Part shown: positions 15,142 to 24,279 of the stretch, one piece after another
How the letters are laid out: the number at the start of each line of letters is the position of its first letter
How positions within the stretch are numbered: the first letter of the stretch is position 1
Origin: Lactobacillus sp. ESL0680
Lineage (GTDB): Bacteria > Bacillota > Bacilli > Lactobacillales > Lactobacillaceae
DNA: 64,000 bases
Reading direction: 5' to 3'
Assembly: GCF_029392855.1 (NCBI RefSeq)
Contig: NZ_CP113945.1
Coordinates: 62,001 to 126,000, forward strand
Translations under genes and position numbers: made by a program
Notes under the pieces: generated by a model
What the model saw: the letters and a program-made list of their open reading frames with translations, nothing else
What the model was told of the DNA's origin: nothing
Databases searched by the model: none

Positions 15142-16497
15142 TCACTTAGTCACGTAATGCAGCTGCTTGTCGGCAAAGACCAGATGATAGTCGCACCAAT
15201 CGGCTAACCCATCAAGTTCATGGCTGATAATTAGTAAAGTCTGACCGCGTTCTTTTTGGCTTTGTCTGAGCAGATGCATAACTTTTTGACTGGATAGGTG
15301 GTCTAAGCCACTTAATGGCTCATCAATGAGTAATACATCTTGATCCGCAATTAACATCAGCAGAATTTGGAGCTTTTTTTGTTGGCCACCAGAAAGAGAA
15401 TACACTACTTGGTCCAGGTGCTGGTCGAGGCCAAGGTCAGTTAAAACTTCCTTGATTTTTTGGTCAGTAAAAAAGTCATTAGTTCGCTGTTTTTTACTTA
15501 AATTAATTTCATCTTGAACAGTAACACTCAAGAATTGGTCGGTCGCATTCTGAAAAATCTGGGCAACATGCAGTAAGTATTTGCGCGTCTTTTGTTGGCG
15601 GATTTCACGGTTGCGATAGGTCAAACTGCCACTATAAGGTAGCATCTTAGTTAGCGCGTTAAATAGTGAGGTTTTGCCGACACCGTTGGCACCAGTAATC
15701 AGTGTGGTTTTGCCTGCAATAATATTGAGCTGATTTTGGTCTAACAAAAGGCGATTTTGCGTTAGCTGTGTCTTGTTTAGGGTAAAACAAGCGGCCTCAT
15801 TTTGCGGCAGTGCAAATGAATAATTATTTTTTTGCATGCTTGTTTGGAGCAGTTGTTTTTTGGCTGCGGGATCTAGCTGCTTGACGTTATGGTCCTTAAA
15901 CTCAAAAAGACAATCACAGACGCTTTGATAGCCGTCTAAAACGTGGTCACTTAAGATAATGGTCTTACCTTGATCGCGCAAGTGCGCCAATTTGCTAATC
16001 AAAAATTGCCGCGCTTGTGGATCACAGCTGGCAAAAGGCTCATCTAGCAAGAATAAGTCGATATCCATTGCTATGAGAACGGCAAGTGCTACTCGTTGCT
16101 GCTCGCCGCCAGACATTGTATTGATTTTTTGATCCAATAGATTTTCAATTTGGGCAAATTCGACGCCGGCGGTTAGGTGCTTTTGGTAATCTTCACGTTT
16201 AACTTGTAAGTTCTCAAGAGCGAAGATAATTTCTTCACGTGGTGTTGCCATGGTGAACTGTTCGCCAGCATTTTGAAACATAATGGCTGATTTTAACCCG
16301 GCAAGATTAAGGTAACCGCTGAGTTTACCCGCGTATTTGGGATAGAGCCCGGCAAGTATTTTAAGTAAAGTCGACTTGCCGCAACCAGTAGGCCCAATTA
16401 AGAGTGAAAATTTTCCCGTGGGAATTTCAAGATTAAGGTTGTCAATAATTTTAATATTTTGTTCGTATGAAAAAGTTAAATTTTTGCTTGTAATCAT
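15142..16497 (-). CDS. ECF transporter double ATPase, YkoD-like
   Basis: About 451 residues with two ABC domains fused. The first has Walker A GPTGCGKST (about 36-44), signature MSGGEQQRVA and Walker B DLFLLDEPFA. The second has GANGVGKTS (about 275), signature LSGGQQKKLQ and VLLIDEPLSG. Start taken at ATG 16497; an in-frame TTG at 16509 is possible. The fused layout and the TPP riboswitch match YkoD, the ATPase of the YkoEDC thiamin-precursor transporter. The YkoE substrate subunit is absent here, so the specificity subunit must be encoded elsewhere or be shared. Confidence 0.87.
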   Translation of the reverse strand: MITSKNLTFSYEQNIKIIDNLNLEIPTGKFSLLIGPTGCGKSTLLKILAGLYPKYAGKLSGYLNLAGLKSAIMFQNAGEQFTMATPREEIIFALENLQVKREDYQKHLTAGVEFAQIENLLDQKINTMSGGEQQRVALAVLIAMDIDLFLLDEPFASCDPQARQFLISKLAHLRDQGKTIILSDHVLDGYQSVCDCLFEFKDHNVKQLDPAAKKQLLQTSMQKNNYSFALPQNEAACFTLNKTQLTQNRLLLDQNQLNIIAGKTTLITGANGVGKTSLFNALTKMLPYSGSLTYRNREIRQQKTRKYLLHVAQIFQNATDQFLSVTVQDEINLSKKQRTNDFFTDQKIKEVLTDLGLDQHLDQVVYSLSGGQQKKLQILLMLIADQDVLLIDEPLSGLDHLSSQKVMHLLRQSQKERGQTLLIISHELDGLADWCDYHLVFADKQLHYVTK

Positions 16498-16511
16498 TCT
16501 TTTTACCAATT

Positions 16512-16544
16512 AAAAAAGTCGCTAGGGCAGGCTGCACTAACGAC
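16512..16544 (-). terminator. riboswitch-controlled terminator
   Basis: On the minus strand GTCGTTAG pairs with CTAGCGAC and is followed by TTTTTT, just before the ATPase start. It is placed to stop transcription when the upstream TPP aptamer is occupied. Confidence 0.75.
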
Positions 16545-16552
16545 GTAAAAAT

Positions 16553-16630
16553 TCATTCATTTTCCCTTCGCTGGCATTGTCCATAGCAGGTTCAACGGGT
16601 ATTCTCTCAGCCTTGCGGCACCCCAAAGTT
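16553..16630 (-). promoter_or_regulatory. TPP (THI-box) riboswitch
   Basis: Minus-strand consensus pieces appear in order: GGGGTGCC, GGCTGAGAG, ACCCGTTGAACCTG, then AATGCCAGCGAAGGGAA. These are the diagnostic P2-P5 segments of the thiamin pyrophosphate aptamer. A terminator lies directly downstream, so ligand binding should switch the ECF genes off. Confidence 0.93.
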
Positions 16631-16758
16631 ATCAAACTGATTGTACACGAAAGAGTTTTTTCTGTCTAGTCCTTGTAACTTTATGAAAATAAAATGGTAG
16701 TGGATATGATTTTTGCTATATAATAAAAGTATTAAAATAACAATAAGAAGGTGAAGCT

Positions 16759-17694
16759 ATGGCAGCAGTTAAATTAGCGCAGTATTTGGCTAGTATTTTA
16801 AATTCAACCAATAGTGATACAAACGAATTGCGGTTGAAAGCAGAAGGCAATTTTGACTTGTTTAGGGTCTATCTTGAAAATCATAATACCGGTGTTCATC
16901 GCTATCAAACAACAAATGCGATGATTTTTTATGAAGCTGGCGGCAAGTCAAACATTAAAATTCATGGTCAGGACTTTGCACTAAAGGTAGGGAATATCGT
17001 CTTTTTGCCGGCCAAGAGTGACTATGAAGTGCAAAAGCAAACTAAGACTGATGTGTTGGTAAAGCTAGATTTAAATTCTAAGTATGATTTACAATATTTC
17101 CTGGGAAATATTGTCCATGATGAGCCGCGTGAAGAACAGGCAGTTAAGCAAATCATTAGCAGTTTACAGACCAATCGGTTGTTATATTTAAAGTCAACGC
17201 CAATTTCTAAGTCGGCTCAATTAATGAATAAGATAATTGATGAATATTTAAATCAAAACTTGTTTGCCCAAAGTGTAGCTGCAGCGGAATTAAACTTGTT
17301 GCTGGTTTCAGCTGTCCGTAATCAAAGCTTTGAATCAGCCGCAGCAGAGAAGCAAGGCTTTGCGAATGTAACACTTGAGAGCTATATTGATGCCAATTTT
17401 GCCGATATTACTTTGGATTCGGCTGCCAAACATTTTGGCTTTAACCCAAATTATTTTTCTAGCTTAGTTAAACAAAAAACGGGAAAAAGCTTTGTAGAGC
17501 ATGTTGATGAACGGCGAATGCAGGAAGCACGTAATTTGCTTGCTCGCCCCGACATTTCGGTTAAGGAAATTATTGCCAGGGTAGGTTACAATGGTAAGTC
17601 CTTTTTCTATAAAAAGTTTAATGAATATTATCATCAAACGCCGGTCCAAATGCGTGCAGAGCTGTTTCGTCAAGCTAATATTAATTTGAAATAA
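16759..17694 (+). CDS. AraC-family transcriptional regulator
   Basis: 311 residues. The N-terminal cupin-like sensor region (about 20-110; KVGNIVFLPAKSDYEV) resembles sugar-binding arms. The C-terminal AraC DNA-binding domain (about 210-300) has two helix-turn-helix units, DSAAKHFGFNPNYFSSLVKQ and VKEIIARVGYNGKSFFYKKF. AAGAAGGTG precedes the ATG and a TATAAT lies at 16719-16724. It is transcribed alone, so its target is unknown. Confidence 0.9.
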   Translation: MAAVKLAQYLASILNSTNSDTNELRLKAEGNFDLFRVYLENHNTGVHRYQTTNAMIFYEAGGKSNIKIHGQDFALKVGNIVFLPAKSDYEVQKQTKTDVLVKLDLNSKYDLQYFLGNIVHDEPREEQAVKQIISSLQTNRLLYLKSTPISKSAQLMNKIIDEYLNQNLFAQSVAAAELNLLLVSAVRNQSFESAAAEKQGFANVTLESYIDANFADITLDSAAKHFGFNPNYFSSLVKQKTGKSFVEHVDERRMQEARNLLARPDISVKEIIARVGYNGKSFFYKKFNEYYHQTPVQMRAELFRQANINLK

Positions 17695-17698
17695 AATA

Positions 17699-17735
17699 AA
17701 AAAGACATCTGTTTAATTAACAGATGTCTTTTTTG
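17699..17735. terminator. bidirectional terminator, araC-type gene / htpX
   Basis: AAAAAAGACATCTGT and ACAGATGTCTTTTTT form a near-perfect stem with T runs on both strands between convergent genes. Confidence 0.85.
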
Positions 17736-17739
17736 GATA

Positions 17740-18636
17740 TTACATTTTTTCTAGCCGTTTGATCCGGTCTTCTGTCGGCGGATGGCTATCGAATAGATGA
17801 GTAAAACCGTGCTTTTTACGCAATGGATCTTCAATATACATGCCAGCACTACTTGGATCAGCCTTTTTCATTGGCTTACTGCCGTCGATTTTCTCTAAAG
17901 CAGAAATCAGACCTTGTGGGTTGCGGGTAAGGTCGACTGATGAAGCATCAGCCAAGTACTCACGATTACGCGACAAGGCCATCTGGGCAAGGCTGGCACA
18001 TAATGGCCCAAGAATAAGCACAAAGACAATTGCAACAATTTTAAAAATAATGACTACGTTGTTATCATCGTCTTTGTCGCTGCCGCGGTCATCGTCAAAC
18101 CACCAAATATAGCGGCTGGCAATTCCGGATAGATATGAAATTACCCCAACCAGAACCGCGGCAACTGTTGATAAGCGAATATCATAGTTGCGAATATGCG
18201 AAATTTCGTGTCCTAAGACACCTTCCAGTTCCTCACGGTTCATCATGTCAAGTAGGCCTTGAGTTACCGCAACAGCACTGTGGTCAGGATCACGGCCGGT
18301 CGCAAAAGCATTAGGACTGGGATCATCAATAATGAACACGCGTGGCATGGGTACCCGGCCAACCATGGCCATATCTTGGACGATATGCCATAATTCTGGA
18401 TTATCCTGTTCGTTAACTTCTTGGGCATGATTTAAATTCATGACTAGATTTGCAGGATCACGCATGACAAAAAATAGGTAAAGAATGCTAATGACAAGCG
18501 CAATAATTACACCGCTCCATGGACTGTTACTAAAAATGTAACCCAATCCAGCACCAACAAGGGCTAAAATCACGGCAAACAGGACCATGATGATGCCAGT
18601 TTTGCGCTTATTACGAGCAATTTGTTGAAATAACAT
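17740..18636 (-). CDS. htpX: HtpX membrane zinc metalloprotease
   Basis: 298 residues, the family length. Two N-terminal membrane segments (about 14-55), the zinc motif HEISH in LEGVLGHEISHIRNYD, two more hydrophobic segments (about 155-215), and the third ligand region LSRNREYLADASS. It degrades damaged membrane proteins. It lies 16 bases downstream of lemA on the same strand, a pairing common in Lactobacillus and Streptococcus. Confidence 0.95.
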   Translation of the reverse strand: MLFQQIARNKRKTGIIMVLFAVILALVGAGLGYIFSNSPWSGVIIALVISILYLFFVMRDPANLVMNLNHAQEVNEQDNPELWHIVQDMAMVGRVPMPRVFIIDDPSPNAFATGRDPDHSAVAVTQGLLDMMNREELEGVLGHEISHIRNYDIRLSTVAAVLVGVISYLSGIASRYIWWFDDDRGSDKDDDNNVVIIFKIVAIVFVLILGPLCASLAQMALSRNREYLADASSVDLTRNPQGLISALEKIDGSKPMKKADPSSAGMYIEDPLRKKHGFTHLFDSHPPTEDRIKRLEKM

Positions 18637-18652
18637 AGTGGTGACCTAATAT

Positions 18653-19213
18653 TTAAAATTTAACCTTAGGTGCTTCTTTTTCGGCTTCACTGGCTTGTAA
18701 GTAGTCAACCTTCTTAAAGCCGTGGATCCGTGCAATCATATTTGATGGGAAAGTAAGCAGCTTTTGGTCGTAAAGGGCTGCTGATGAATTGTAGAGCTGA
18801 CGTGAGTAAGCAATCTTATTCTCAGTATTGGTCAATTCTTCTTGTAATTTCAAGAAATTTTGGTTGGCCTTCAGGTCAGGATAGTTTTCTTGCAAAGCAA
18901 AAATTGACTTTAAAGCATCAGATATTTGGTTAGAAACCTTTAAAGTTTGGGCGCGGTCATCTTTAGGAACGTTAGTTAACTGATTGCGCAGCTGCACAAC
19001 ATTTTCTAAAGTTTCTTGTTCATGCTTAGCGTAACCCTTGGTGGTTTCAACTAAGTTAGGAATTAGGTCGTTGCGCCGCTTTAATTGGACATCGATTTGG
19101 CTCCATGATTCATCTGTATAAACTTTGGCTTTTTGAAGACCATTGTAGATAGCAATATAGATAGCGATTAATAAGACAATGATAATTAGAATTATCCAAG
19201 TTAATGATGGCAT
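18653..19213 (-). CDS. lemA: LemA family membrane protein
   Basis: 186 residues. N-terminal membrane helix (about 5-25), then the conserved LemA block (SWSQIDVQLKRRNDLIPNLVE) and a long helical domain facing outside. AAGGAGG stands seven bases before the ATG. Function is poorly known; co-transcription with htpX suggests membrane quality control. Confidence 0.93.
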   Translation of the reverse strand: MPSLTWIILIIIVLLIAIYIAIYNGLQKAKVYTDESWSQIDVQLKRRNDLIPNLVETTKGYAKHEQETLENVVQLRNQLTNVPKDDRAQTLKVSNQISDALKSIFALQENYPDLKANQNFLKLQEELTNTENKIAYSRQLYNSSAALYDQKLLTFPSNMIARIHGFKKVDYLQASEAEKEAPKVKF

Positions 19214-19319
19214 AGGTTAAACCTCCTTATATATACTGCTTCATTATAACTGATTATATATTTTTTGGACAGAAAAAAAGGATATGGCATTGTGCCATGA
19301 TTCAAATAAGTCAAGCATA

Positions 19320-20420
19320 CTAAATAAGCAATAATAGCCAACCAATAATCATCAGGATAAATAAGCCAATAAACTGCATAACGCTCCATTTTTTGAAGAA
19401 TTCGTTCCTAGGGACAGTTCCGTTTTGCATGAAGGTTTTGAGAACCAGCATATTGGCCATTGAGCCGATAGGTGAGCCGAAACCGCCGATATTCGTTCCT
19501 AAGAAGAGTGCTTTGGCATATGGCGTGAACTTACCAACAAGGATTGTGGCCGGCACATTACTGATAATTTGGCTGGATAAGATTGACGTAAAGTAAGTTG
19601 AGCTTTCTGAATTAATCATTGTATGAATAATCGTGACAATGATTGGAATCTGCTGAATATCGCTAATAAAGATAAAGAAGCAGGTAAATGTAAGCAGCAA
19701 GGCAAAATCGACTTTAAGTAAAATGCGCGGATTAATCAAAAGCGCAAGAACAATTGCCGCCAGCATTGGCCAAGCAACATTGACAACTTTGAAGACACCC
19801 AAAAAGAAGAAGGCGAACACAATGGTCGTTATTATGGTTGGCCGAATACTGATATTAATTTGCTTTGTTTCTTGAACAGGAATTTGCTTACTCGGGATAA
19901 AGTGAAAAATAATGAATGTAATCACCAATGCACTAAGCAAATATGGCAGTGACCATGAGAAGAAGGTCAGAGCATTGACTGAATATTTGCTAACCAGAAA
20001 AATATTGTGTGGATTACCCCAAGGCGTAAATGCCGCACCGATATTTGCCCCCATTCCGATTAAAGTAACGGGCAAAATTTGCGGTAAGTCATATCTTTTA
20101 GCAATGTTAAGATAAAGTGGAATTAATGTAAGCGCTGTTATATCATTACCCAGAAACATCCCAGCGATAATTGCTAAAAGTGTGAACAGAATATTCAGTT
20201 TACGTGTATTGTCAGCGATACTAGTTAATTTGTATGCAAGTACATCAAGTACGTGCAGGTACGCGTAGATTTGAATGATAATTAGCATCGCAGCGACTGA
20301 AAATATAGTATGCAAGTTGATATCTCCAAGTCGCGGTCTAGCAAAAAAAAGACTTATAATTGTGACTATAGCAGTAATCTGCAAGATTCTATCACTAAAA
20401 ATTTTCTTTAAGACGGTCAT
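19320..20420 (-). CDS. ArsB/NhaD-type anion or sodium permease
   Basis: About 366 residues from ATG 20420, chosen because AAGGGG lies seven bases upstream; an in-frame upstream start at 20450 has no site. About ten membrane segments, with the ion-transporter motifs AIIAGMFLGNDITAL and LGTNIGGFGSPIGSMANML (paired N-G-S/T-rich re-entrant loops of the IT superfamily). Probably exports or imports an anion, or exchanges sodium. No ars genes are nearby, so an arsenite role is not supported. Confidence 0.8.
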   Translation of the reverse strand: MTVLKKIFSDRILQITAIVTIISLFFARPRLGDINLHTIFSVAAMLIIIQIYAYLHVLDVLAYKLTSIADNTRKLNILFTLLAIIAGMFLGNDITALTLIPLYLNIAKRYDLPQILPVTLIGMGANIGAAFTPWGNPHNIFLVSKYSVNALTFFSWSLPYLLSALVITFIIFHFIPSKQIPVQETKQINISIRPTIITTIVFAFFFLGVFKVVNVAWPMLAAIVLALLINPRILLKVDFALLLTFTCFFIFISDIQQIPIIVTIIHTMINSESSTYFTSILSSQIISNVPATILVGKFTPYAKALFLGTNIGGFGSPIGSMANMLVLKTFMQNGTVPRNEFFKKWSVMQFIGLFILMIIGWLLLLI

Positions 20421-20601
20421 AAAATGTCCCCTTTCGCAAGTTACAATCATCTATAATCATTACTTCTATTTTGAGCTTTTTTTCCGCTGTGTGCAACGAT
20501 AAATTTTTGACTATGAAAATGTAAATTTACTAAGCAGGAATTTTGCTTTCTTTTATGCACACAAGCTATACTTTAGTAAGTAGAAGAAATAAGGGGGATT
20601 T

Positions 20602-21009
20602 ATGATGAGTAATTCTGAAACAATTGAAATGAATATAAAGCCTGAAGCTGCAGCCAGAATTAAGAGCCACGTTAAGCAAGGCCAAATTGTACTGTTGGCG
20701 CTGAATGACGGTTCTAACCAATATTCTAAGATTGGCGGTACTTGTACCATTGGGGCTAACTTTCAATTTGTGATTTTGGATCAAAAAGACCCCGAATTTT
20801 CAATTACAATTAATAATAATGCCGGCTTGAGTTTATTTACTAGCCCTGCAGAAATGCAGTATTTAGATAATAACTTAGTTATCTCTGAAAAAAATGCCAC
20901 AATGAGTTTGGCAGATGACAGCGGTGTGATTGATGGCGCGGTTTCAATTAACGAATATCAGCCGTCAGCAGTAACTAAAAAGGACCTAGAGGAAGGCAAA
21001 ATCTGTTAA
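20602..21009 (+). CDS. HesB/YneR-like iron-sulfur biosynthesis-fold protein
   Basis: 135 residues. The region EAAARIKSHVKQGQIVLLALNDG and a C-terminal beta-rich part (FTSPAEMQYLDNNLVIS) resemble the lactobacillus branch of the iron-sulfur assembly (HesB-like) fold. The usual paired cysteines are not seen: only one at about 46 and one at the extreme C-terminus, so cluster binding is doubtful. AAGGGGG precedes tandem ATGs. Monocistronic. Confidence 0.65.
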   Translation: MMSNSETIEMNIKPEAAARIKSHVKQGQIVLLALNDGSNQYSKIGGTCTIGANFQFVILDQKDPEFSITINNNAGLSLFTSPAEMQYLDNNLVISEKNATMSLADDSGVIDGAVSINEYQPSAVTKKDLEEGKIC

Positions 21010-21091
21010 ATTAGTGTTATACCTTGATTCATGACCCTTAACGTGGTAAACTAAGTGAGATTTTCGAAAATCTGAAAGGAAGTATAGTACT

Positions 21092-21232
21092 ATGCGTAAA
21101 GGTGAAAATTACAACACTGGTTGTGAACCAAACCAAAGACCTAAGAATAAGAAAAACGGTAAGAAGCGTGTTGCTCACGTTGCTGCTGTTGTTGCTTTCT
21201 TGAACAAGGCCAAAGAAGACGAAAACAAGTAG
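21092..21232 (+). CDS. small basic conserved-looking protein, 46 residues
   Basis: MRKGENYNTGCEPNQR then a lysine-rich stretch (PKNKKNGKKR) and an alanine/valine helix (VAHVAAVVAFLNKA). AAAGGAAG stands nine bases before the ATG, and a strong terminator follows the stop. The base composition and codon use fit an expressed gene. Family and role unknown; the basic segment could contact nucleic acid or membrane. Confidence 0.7.
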   Translation: MRKGENYNTGCEPNQRPKNKKNGKKRVAHVAAVVAFLNKAKEDENK

Positions 21233-21249
21233 TCTGATAATAATAAAAT

Positions 21250-21287
21250 AAAAAGGTAGATTGCAGTTTGCAATCTACCTTTTTTTC
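21250..21287 (+). terminator. terminator after the 46-residue gene
   Basis: AAAAAGGTAGATTGCA pairs with TGCAATCTACCTTTTT around a short loop, followed by T. Confidence 0.85.
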
Positions 21288-21348
21288 TTACGATAAATTG
21301 AGTAAAATTGAGATAATGATAACTTTTAACCTAAAGGAGAAGGGCAAC

Positions 21349-22266
21349 GTGAAATTTCAATGTAGCAGCTGCGGCTTACGGATGAACTCCGTGCATTTCA
21401 AGCAGCAGGGTTTGATGAACCCTAAATTAACGAGTATCTGTGATATTTGCTTGCAAAGAGGACAAGATGCTAAAGATTTTGCTAATTCAGCGGTGCAGAT
21501 TTTTGCGCAAGGGCTGCTCTATACCTTTGTGGGTCAATCAGCAAGTGATCGTGAACATGACTTTCTGGTAAGTAAAAAGGAATACCGCAAGCGTTATGAG
21601 GCCTTTATTCAGGATTATGACGGCAATAGTTTAGCCCAGCAGCAATTATCCCGCAATGATTTTAACGCGGCAGTTATCGCCAGTGAAACTGGTGAAAATA
21701 ACTTTGTGCCTCAGCTTGATTTAACTTTTGCAGATAATTTGACGCAATTGGGGTTAAAAGTTGATTTTCAATTAAATGAAGTTGATTACATTGACCGTGA
21801 ACGTATTCGAGCCAAGTACCATTATCGCTGCCAGTATTGCGGTCGGCGCGGCCGCAGCGTTGACCATAAGGATCCAGTGTCACTCTCGCATAATAATGAC
21901 TTAGATAATTTGATCTTGTCGTGTCAGGAATGTAATCGGATCAAGTCTAATATGCCGTTTAAATTATTTACGCAGCTAAACGACCAGATTTCTCAGATTA
22001 ATCAGAAGTTAGTTAAGTATGAGAATGCATTAGCAACTTTGAAGGGTGAATTTGAAGAGCGGAGACGTAAATTGGCGGCAACCATGCATCTTAAGGGTGT
22101 TGTTAATGATCCGGAACTGAATGAGATGCGCAAGCAAAATAAAAAGCTGCAGGATGCCATCGATAGCTTGGAGAGCGATTATCGTGACTTGTGTAATTTA
22201 CGTGAGCAGCACTTTATTACTGGCTGGAAATTAGTTGAGGAACAGAAAAAAACTGATATTATTTAG
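21349..22266 (+). CDS. HNH-domain protein with zinc ribbon and coiled coil
   Basis: 305 residues from GTG 21349, chosen for its AAAGGAG site; the longer frame from 21268 begins inside the preceding terminator and is rejected. N-terminal zinc-finger pair CSSC...CDIC (about 5-34), an HNH motif at about 155-205 with CQYCGRRGRSVDH, then LSCQECNRIK, and a C-terminal coiled coil (about 215-295). HNH proteins cut or nick nucleic acid. The absence of a methylase or phage neighbours means the target is unknown. Confidence 0.75.
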   Translation: MKFQCSSCGLRMNSVHFKQQGLMNPKLTSICDICLQRGQDAKDFANSAVQIFAQGLLYTFVGQSASDREHDFLVSKKEYRKRYEAFIQDYDGNSLAQQQLSRNDFNAAVIASETGENNFVPQLDLTFADNLTQLGLKVDFQLNEVDYIDRERIRAKYHYRCQYCGRRGRSVDHKDPVSLSHNNDLDNLILSCQECNRIKSNMPFKLFTQLNDQISQINQKLVKYENALATLKGEFEERRRKLAATMHLKGVVNDPELNEMRKQNKKLQDAIDSLESDYRDLCNLREQHFITGWKLVEEQKKTDII

Positions 22267-22326
22267 TAAATTTATGCTAATTAGCTGGTAAAATACTTAT
22301 AACTATAAGTAAAAGAGGCAATAACG

Positions 22327-24228
22327 ATGAAGTTAAAAATAAGAAAATTAGGACTTTGCTTGGCAATAACATATTTAGGCCTGGTGGGTTTGGCAAGCAG
22401 TTCGCCTGTGTCTGCGGCTGAAGCCACTCCGGTGCCCACCAATTCATGGGCTTGGGATAATGCTATGTGGACAGGGACAGATGGTGACTGCACTTGGAGT
22501 TACGATATTGTTTCTAAGACCCTAACAATTAGTCCCAGTCAAAATGGCGACCAACTTTCGAGTACACCTCTTACAAAAAAGTTGTCAGGAATCAGTGGAG
22601 TAAACCATCTTGTATTTGCAGGACCGGTTAAATTAGCGATTAATTCAGAAAATAAATTTAGCGGCTTAGGTAAATTGCAAACAATTACGGGTTTGAACCA
22701 AGTTGATACAAGTCAAGTAGTTAATATGGCTGACATGTTTGCTCAAGATCAGAATTTGCAAAGTTTGGACTTGAGTAGTTGGAATACAGAGCGTGTAGTT
22801 AACATGTCGGGGATGTTTACCCAGGATTCAAATCTGGCTAATCTGAATTTGGCAAATATTAAGACAGACCAGGTAACAAATATGTCTAATATGTTTGATG
22901 GCACTAGTAAATTGACACAACTTGATCTAAGTCAATTTGATACTAAGCGTGTAACTAATATGCAGATGATGTTTGCTGGAATTGGTGTGGCAGCTCTGAA
23001 TCTCAGTTACCTGAATACCAGTAATGTCACTAATATGGCCGGAATGTTTATGAATGCTAAGGTAGCGAATATCAATTTGGCTAGCCTTAATACTAGTCAT
23101 GTGACAGATATGTCTAGTATGTTTAGTGGTGACCATAATTTGGCTAAACTTGATATGTCTAATATCGATACAAGTCACGTAACGAATATGTCTAATATGT
23201 TTAATGGCGATAGTGAACTGACGCGACTTGATTTAACTAAATTTGATACTAGTAGTGTAACAAACATGTCTGGGATGTTTGCGGGAGTTAAGCTTGCAGA
23301 AATAAATTTGCACAATTTAAATACTAGTCATGTTGTTAATATGAGTAATATGTTTAATAAGGCAACATTTACTAAGTTAGACCTAGCGCAATTGAACACC
23401 AGTAGTGTAACAAATATGTCAGAGATGTTTGACAATGCTGATATTGCCCAGTTAGATTTGACACATTTTGATACTAGTCATGTTCTTGATATGTCGAGGA
23501 TGTTTGAAAGTGCAAAGATTGCCAATTTAGACTTAACGCAGTTAAACACCAGCCATGTAACAAATATGTCGCGCATGTTTGCTAATTTTGCTAACCTGAA
23601 TCAATTGGATTTTGGCAAATTCGATACTAGCAATGTCACTAACATGTCAGGGATGTTTGCGGAAAATAAAAATATTACAAGTTTGGATTTAAGTCATTTA
23701 AACACCAGTAATGTAGCTGGAATGTCGAGAATGTTTAATAATGACACTAATTTAAAACAACTTAATTTGCATCATTGGAATACTAAAAACGTTACAACAA
23801 CCGAAAACATGTTTACTAATTGTAGTAGTTTAACTAAATTAGATCTTAGTGATTTTAGATTACCTAAAGTAAACGTCACGGCAGGGATGTTTCAATATGA
23901 TTATAAGTTGAAGCAGTTAGATTTAAGTCATTTTAATCAGAATAATAATAGTATATTGACTGATGCAGGTTCTGCTAGTAGATTTGCAGTAAAATTGGGT
24001 AATTACCAGTTAAGAAAATATTCGGGATTTGGTCAAGGATACAAGACCATTCAAGCTGTTGGCAAGGGAACAATCAATCATCCTCGTGGGAAAAAATACA
24101 CGGTTAAGCAAATATTGCGATTATATCGTAAGTCTAATAAGCATCGGCCAGTAGAAACATATGTGATGAAGAAGGGGCCGAAACGCCAAGCACCTAAAAA
24201 TATCTCACTGACTGTAAGTCATGGATAA
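22327..24228 (+). CDS. BspA-like (DUF285) leucine-rich repeat surface protein
   Basis: 633 residues. Signal peptide about 1-30 (cleavage after VSAAEA region). From about 130 to 540 there are about 16 units of 23-25 residues with core DTSHVTNMSxMF and LDLSxF/LN, the DUF285 (mycoplasma-type lipoprotein/BspA) repeat. The C-terminus is strongly basic (KKYTVKQILRLYRKSNKHR) with no LPxTG, so attachment is probably electrostatic or through another protein. Such proteins often bind host or co-resident bacterial surfaces. The gene sits alone, upstream of and convergent with SLAP pair B. Confidence 0.88.
   Translation: MKLKIRKLGLCLAITYLGLVGLASSSPVSAAEATPVPTNSWAWDNAMWTGTDGDCTWSYDIVSKTLTISPSQNGDQLSSTPLTKKLSGISGVNHLVFAGPVKLAINSENKFSGLGKLQTITGLNQVDTSQVVNMADMFAQDQNLQSLDLSSWNTERVVNMSGMFTQDSNLANLNLANIKTDQVTNMSNMFDGTSKLTQLDLSQFDTKRVTNMQMMFAGIGVAALNLSYLNTSNVTNMAGMFMNAKVANINLASLNTSHVTDMSSMFSGDHNLAKLDMSNIDTSHVTNMSNMFNGDSELTRLDLTKFDTSSVTNMSGMFAGVKLAEINLHNLNTSHVVNMSNMFNKATFTKLDLAQLNTSSVTNMSEMFDNADIAQLDLTHFDTSHVLDMSRMFESAKIANLDLTQLNTSHVTNMSRMFANFANLNQLDFGKFDTSNVTNMSGMFAENKNITSLDLSHLNTSNVAGMSRMFNNDTNLKQLNLHHWNTKNVTTTENMFTNCSSLTKLDLSDFRLPKVNVTAGMFQYDYKLKQLDLSHFNQNNNSILTDAGSASRFAVKLGNYQLRKYSGFGQGYKTIQAVGKGTINHPRGKKYTVKQILRLYRKSNKHRPVETYVMKKGPKRQAPKNISLTVSHG
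22715..23910 (+). repeat. about 16 DUF285 repeats in the surface-protein gene
   Basis: Units of about 70-75 bases recur with motif AAyATGTCnnnnATGTTT. The DNA of neighbouring units is partly diverged, so the array is probably old and stable. Confidence 0.8.
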
Positions 24229-24239
24229 TATATTAAAAT

Positions 24240-24277
24240 AAAAAACTAGTAGTCTTAATGACTACTAGTTTTTTTGG
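24240..24277. terminator. bidirectional terminator, surface repeat gene / SLAP pair B
   Basis: AAAAAACTAGTAGTC and GACTACTAGTTTTTTT form a near-perfect hairpin between convergent genes. Confidence 0.9.
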
Positions 24278-24279
24278 AT

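Noticed and set aside
19320..20420. Arsenite efflux pump
   Set aside because: The fold fits the ion-transporter superfamily, but no arsR, arsA or arsC gene is nearby and the family also contains many anion permeases.
21268..21348. Longer start for the HNH protein
   Set aside because: The upstream frame starts inside the preceding terminator; GTG 21349 has AAAGGAG and begins at the first conserved cysteine pair.
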